Assembly (NCBI GenBank): GCA_021817915.1
Contig: JAKAFV010000019.1
Span: forward strand, 1 to 7,411
Direction: 5' to 3'
Source of the DNA: a bacterium
GTDB lineage: Bacteria; Patescibacteriota; Minisyncoccia; UBA6257; UBA9933
Length of the DNA: 7,411 nt
Every line of letters begins with the position of its first letter. Positions within the stretch are counted from its first letter, which is position 1. The notes below the pieces were generated by a model. The model had not been told where the DNA came from and did no database searches. It saw only the letters and a list, made by a program, of their open reading frames with translations. The position numbers and the translations under genes are program-made. Positions 6,559 to 7,411 of this stretch are shown piece by piece.

Positions 6559-7371
6559 TTAAATTAATAAGCTTTTAATTTGCTCTATATTAAGATTCTG
6601 CGGCCTATCCGACGGATTAATGCTGGCTTTTAACAAAATGCTTCGGCATTTATCGGCATTACTTTTTCCCGCGCCGCAAAAATTATTAAAAATAGTTTTC
6701 CTCGGCTGTTTAAAAAGAACTTTAATTAATTTGTAATAATCATCATTCTTAGTTCCTAAATCTCTATTCTTAATTCTTAATCTAATTATCGCTGAATCCA
6801 CTTTCGGCGCCGGCCGAAAATCTTTTTTTGAAATATAACCGATAATCTTCGGCTCTGCCCAAAACTGCACGCTTGCCGCCAACAAATTCATTCCTCGCCC
6901 GCCATAGCCTTGGCGACGGCGGGTAGAAGGTTGCGCGCAAATTCTTTGCGCCACTTCTTTTTGGATTGTCAAAACTGTTAATTCCGGCTTGCGTTCAAGC
7001 TCGCCAATAATTCGCAATAAATAACCGGTAATGTAATAAGGGATATTGCCCGCAATTTTATAAGATTTAAAATTTAAGGTGTAAGACTTAAGAACTTTTA
7101 AAGCGTCTCCTTCAATAACTTCAATATTTTTATCTTGGAAAAATTTCTTTTTCAACGCCTCTGCCAATTCTCCGTCTTTTTCAATAGTTATAATTCTTAA
7201 TTCTTTATTCTTAATTCTTAATTCTTCGGTAAGTTCCCCATGCCCCGGCCCGATTTCAATAACCACATCCCTTTTTTTTAAATCCAAAGCATCCACGATT
7301 TTACGCAGTTTAGATTTATTCATCAAAAAATTCTGTCCTAAGCTTTTTTTAGCACGGATTTTTTTAAACAT
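6559..7371 (-). CDS. rsmA: 16S rRNA (adenine1518/1519-N6)-dimethyltransferase
   Basis: RsmA/KsgA uses S-adenosylmethionine to dimethylate two adjacent adenines in the 3' terminal hairpin of 16S rRNA, late in assembly of the small ribosomal subunit. All family motifs are present in order: KSLGQNFL (9-16), the SAM-binding loop EIGPGHGELTEEL (39-51), the acidic IEKD (63-66), EGDA (87-90), the catalytic NIPYY (109-113), QKEVAQRI (137-144), FRPAPKVDSAIIRL (185-198) and QPRKTIFNNF (222-231). The length of 270 is usual (E. coli 273), but residues 149-160 are an insertion derived from a palindromic element. Three stretches (49-61, 94-105, 198-209) are coded by heptanucleotide repeats. The catalytic residues are intact, so I expect a working enzyme. 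The start at 7371 matches the usual N-terminus; no Shine-Dalgarno sequence precedes it. The upstream 40 bases are AT-rich, and no clear promoter fits within the window. Confidence 0.97.
   Translation of the reverse strand: MFKKIRAKKSLGQNFLMNKSKLRKIVDALDLKKRDVVIEIGPGHGELTEELRIKNKELRIITIEKDGELAEALKKKFFQDKNIEVIEGDALKVLKSYTLNFKSYKIAGNIPYYITGYLLRIIGELERKPELTVLTIQKEVAQRICAQPSTRRRQGYGGRGMNLLAASVQFWAEPKIIGYISKKDFRPAPKVDSAIIRLRIKNRDLGTKNDDYYKLIKVLFKQPRKTIFNNFCGAGKSNADKCRSILLKASINPSDRPQNLNIEQIKSLLI
6745..6779 (-). repeat. Heptanucleotide array 1 inside rsmA (5 degenerate units)
   Basis: Read on the plus strand in 7-base steps: attctta, gttccta, aatctct, attctta, attctta. It encodes residues 198-209 (LRIKNRDLGTKN) of RsmA, between the conserved KVDSAIIRL and QPRKT segments. 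The peptide LRIKN is shared with the array at 7192-7226, although the two places are not homologous within the protein. Confidence 0.65.
6892..6927 (-). repeat. Palindromic element inserted in frame in rsmA
   Basis: The core is a 26-base imperfect palindrome at 6898-6923 (cccgcc-ata-gcc-tt-ggc-gac-ggcggg on the plus strand, centred between 6910 and 6911): a 6-bp outer stem, one inner T-A pair and a 3-bp inner stem. It is much richer in GC than its surroundings. It encodes residues 149-160 (STRRRQGYGGRG) between AQRICAQP and MNLLAASVQF, a place where RsmA proteins normally have only a short loop. The 36 bases equal 12 codons, so the frame is kept. I recall similar GC-rich palindromes and RRQGYGG-like peptides from Parcubacteria genomes, in the manner of Rickettsia palindromic elements. 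Only one copy is present here, so repeat status is inferred. Confidence 0.7.
7058..7092 (+). repeat. Heptanucleotide array 2 inside rsmA (inverted orientation)
   Basis: Plus-strand units are ttataag, atttaaa, atttaag, gtgtaag and acttaag. Rotated, the unit is TTAAGAT-like and read on the plus strand, whereas the two other arrays give TTAAGAA on the minus strand. It encodes residues 94-105 of RsmA (LKSYTLNFKSYK), in which KSY recurs with a period of seven residues. It is more degenerate than the array at 7192-7226, so its membership of the same family is less certain. Confidence 0.5.
7192..7226 (-). repeat. Heptanucleotide array 3 inside rsmA (5 near-perfect units)
   Basis: Plus-strand units are aattctt, aattctt, tattctt, aattctt and aattctt, with a single mismatch in 35 bases (AAGAATT on the minus strand). 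It encodes residues 49-61 of RsmA (EELRIKNKELRII) just after the SAM-binding loop. Seven bases are not a whole number of codons, so gain or loss of one unit would shift the reading frame. Confidence 0.8.
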
Positions 7372-7411
7372 TATTTTGTGAAAGAAAAATTAAATAAAAA
7401 AATAAATAATC

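Noticed and set aside
6523..6590. Possible rho-independent terminator after rsmA (imperfect GCAAATTAA / TTAATTGC arms and a later T-run)
   Set aside because: The arms are almost all A-T and need a 4-base bulge to pair, and the T-run lies about nine bases beyond them inside the promoter of the next gene. It is not a credible terminator.
6745..7226. CRISPR-like array made of the spaced heptamer repeats
   Set aside because: The units are only 7 bases, directly adjacent without spacers, and lie within coding sequence of a conserved protein.
7372..7411. Promoter for rsmA (TTTAAT at 7394-7389)
   Set aside because: The stretch is AT-rich throughout, the hexamer is a chance-level match, and a -35 box would fall outside the window. 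rsmA may instead be transcribed from an upstream gene.

Overview
The window reads as a low-GC bacterial chromosome segment in which all five genes are tightly packed on the minus strand. The likely source is a member of the Candidate Phyla Radiation (Patescibacteria, Parcubacteria-like). This is inference. It rests on the protein families present (a VirB6/TrbL-like membrane protein next to two exported proteins that I recall as typical of Parcubacteria secretion loci), on the absence of a Shine-Dalgarno sequence before any of the five starts, and on a short palindrome inserted in frame in a housekeeping gene. TGA is used as a stop and no gene needs recoding, so the standard bacterial code fits.

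Layout in the direction of transcription (right to left). (1) rsmA/ksgA, the 16S rRNA dimethyltransferase (7371 to 6559), is complete but carries a 12-codon palindromic insertion and three heptanucleotide repeat arrays. (2) After 36 bases that hold a good sigma70-type promoter comes an 802-residue membrane protein (6522 to 4114). It is a complete nine-helix UbiA-type prenyltransferase with an extra membrane domain at its N-terminus and an all-helical soluble domain at its C-terminus. (3) A 47-base gap with two TATAAT boxes precedes a three-gene run. That run is a 275-residue membrane-anchored exported protein (4066 to 3239), an 892-residue secreted protein (3242 to 564, overlapping the previous stop as ATGA), and the first 181 codons of a VirB6/TrbL-like polytopic protein (545 to the left edge, incomplete).

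The three-gene run looks like the start of a type IV secretion or conjugation-like apparatus of the kind CPR genomes carry. Its ATPases and remaining channel parts would lie beyond the left edge and cannot be seen. The most unusual gene is the 892-residue one. A Gly/Ser linker and a seven-bladed beta-propeller interrupt what appears to be a coiled-coil hairpin, and the propeller DNA is clearly richer in GC than the rest of the gene. I infer an acquired, surface-displayed recognition domain on a secretion-system component.

Other points worth attention are the UbiA fusion, whose predicted topology puts the extra helical domain outside the cytoplasm, and two promoters whose -10 box lies exactly 7 bases before an ATG, which predicts leaderless mRNAs. 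There are no tRNA or rRNA genes, CRISPR arrays or transposase genes in the window, and no gene-free stretch longer than 47 bases.
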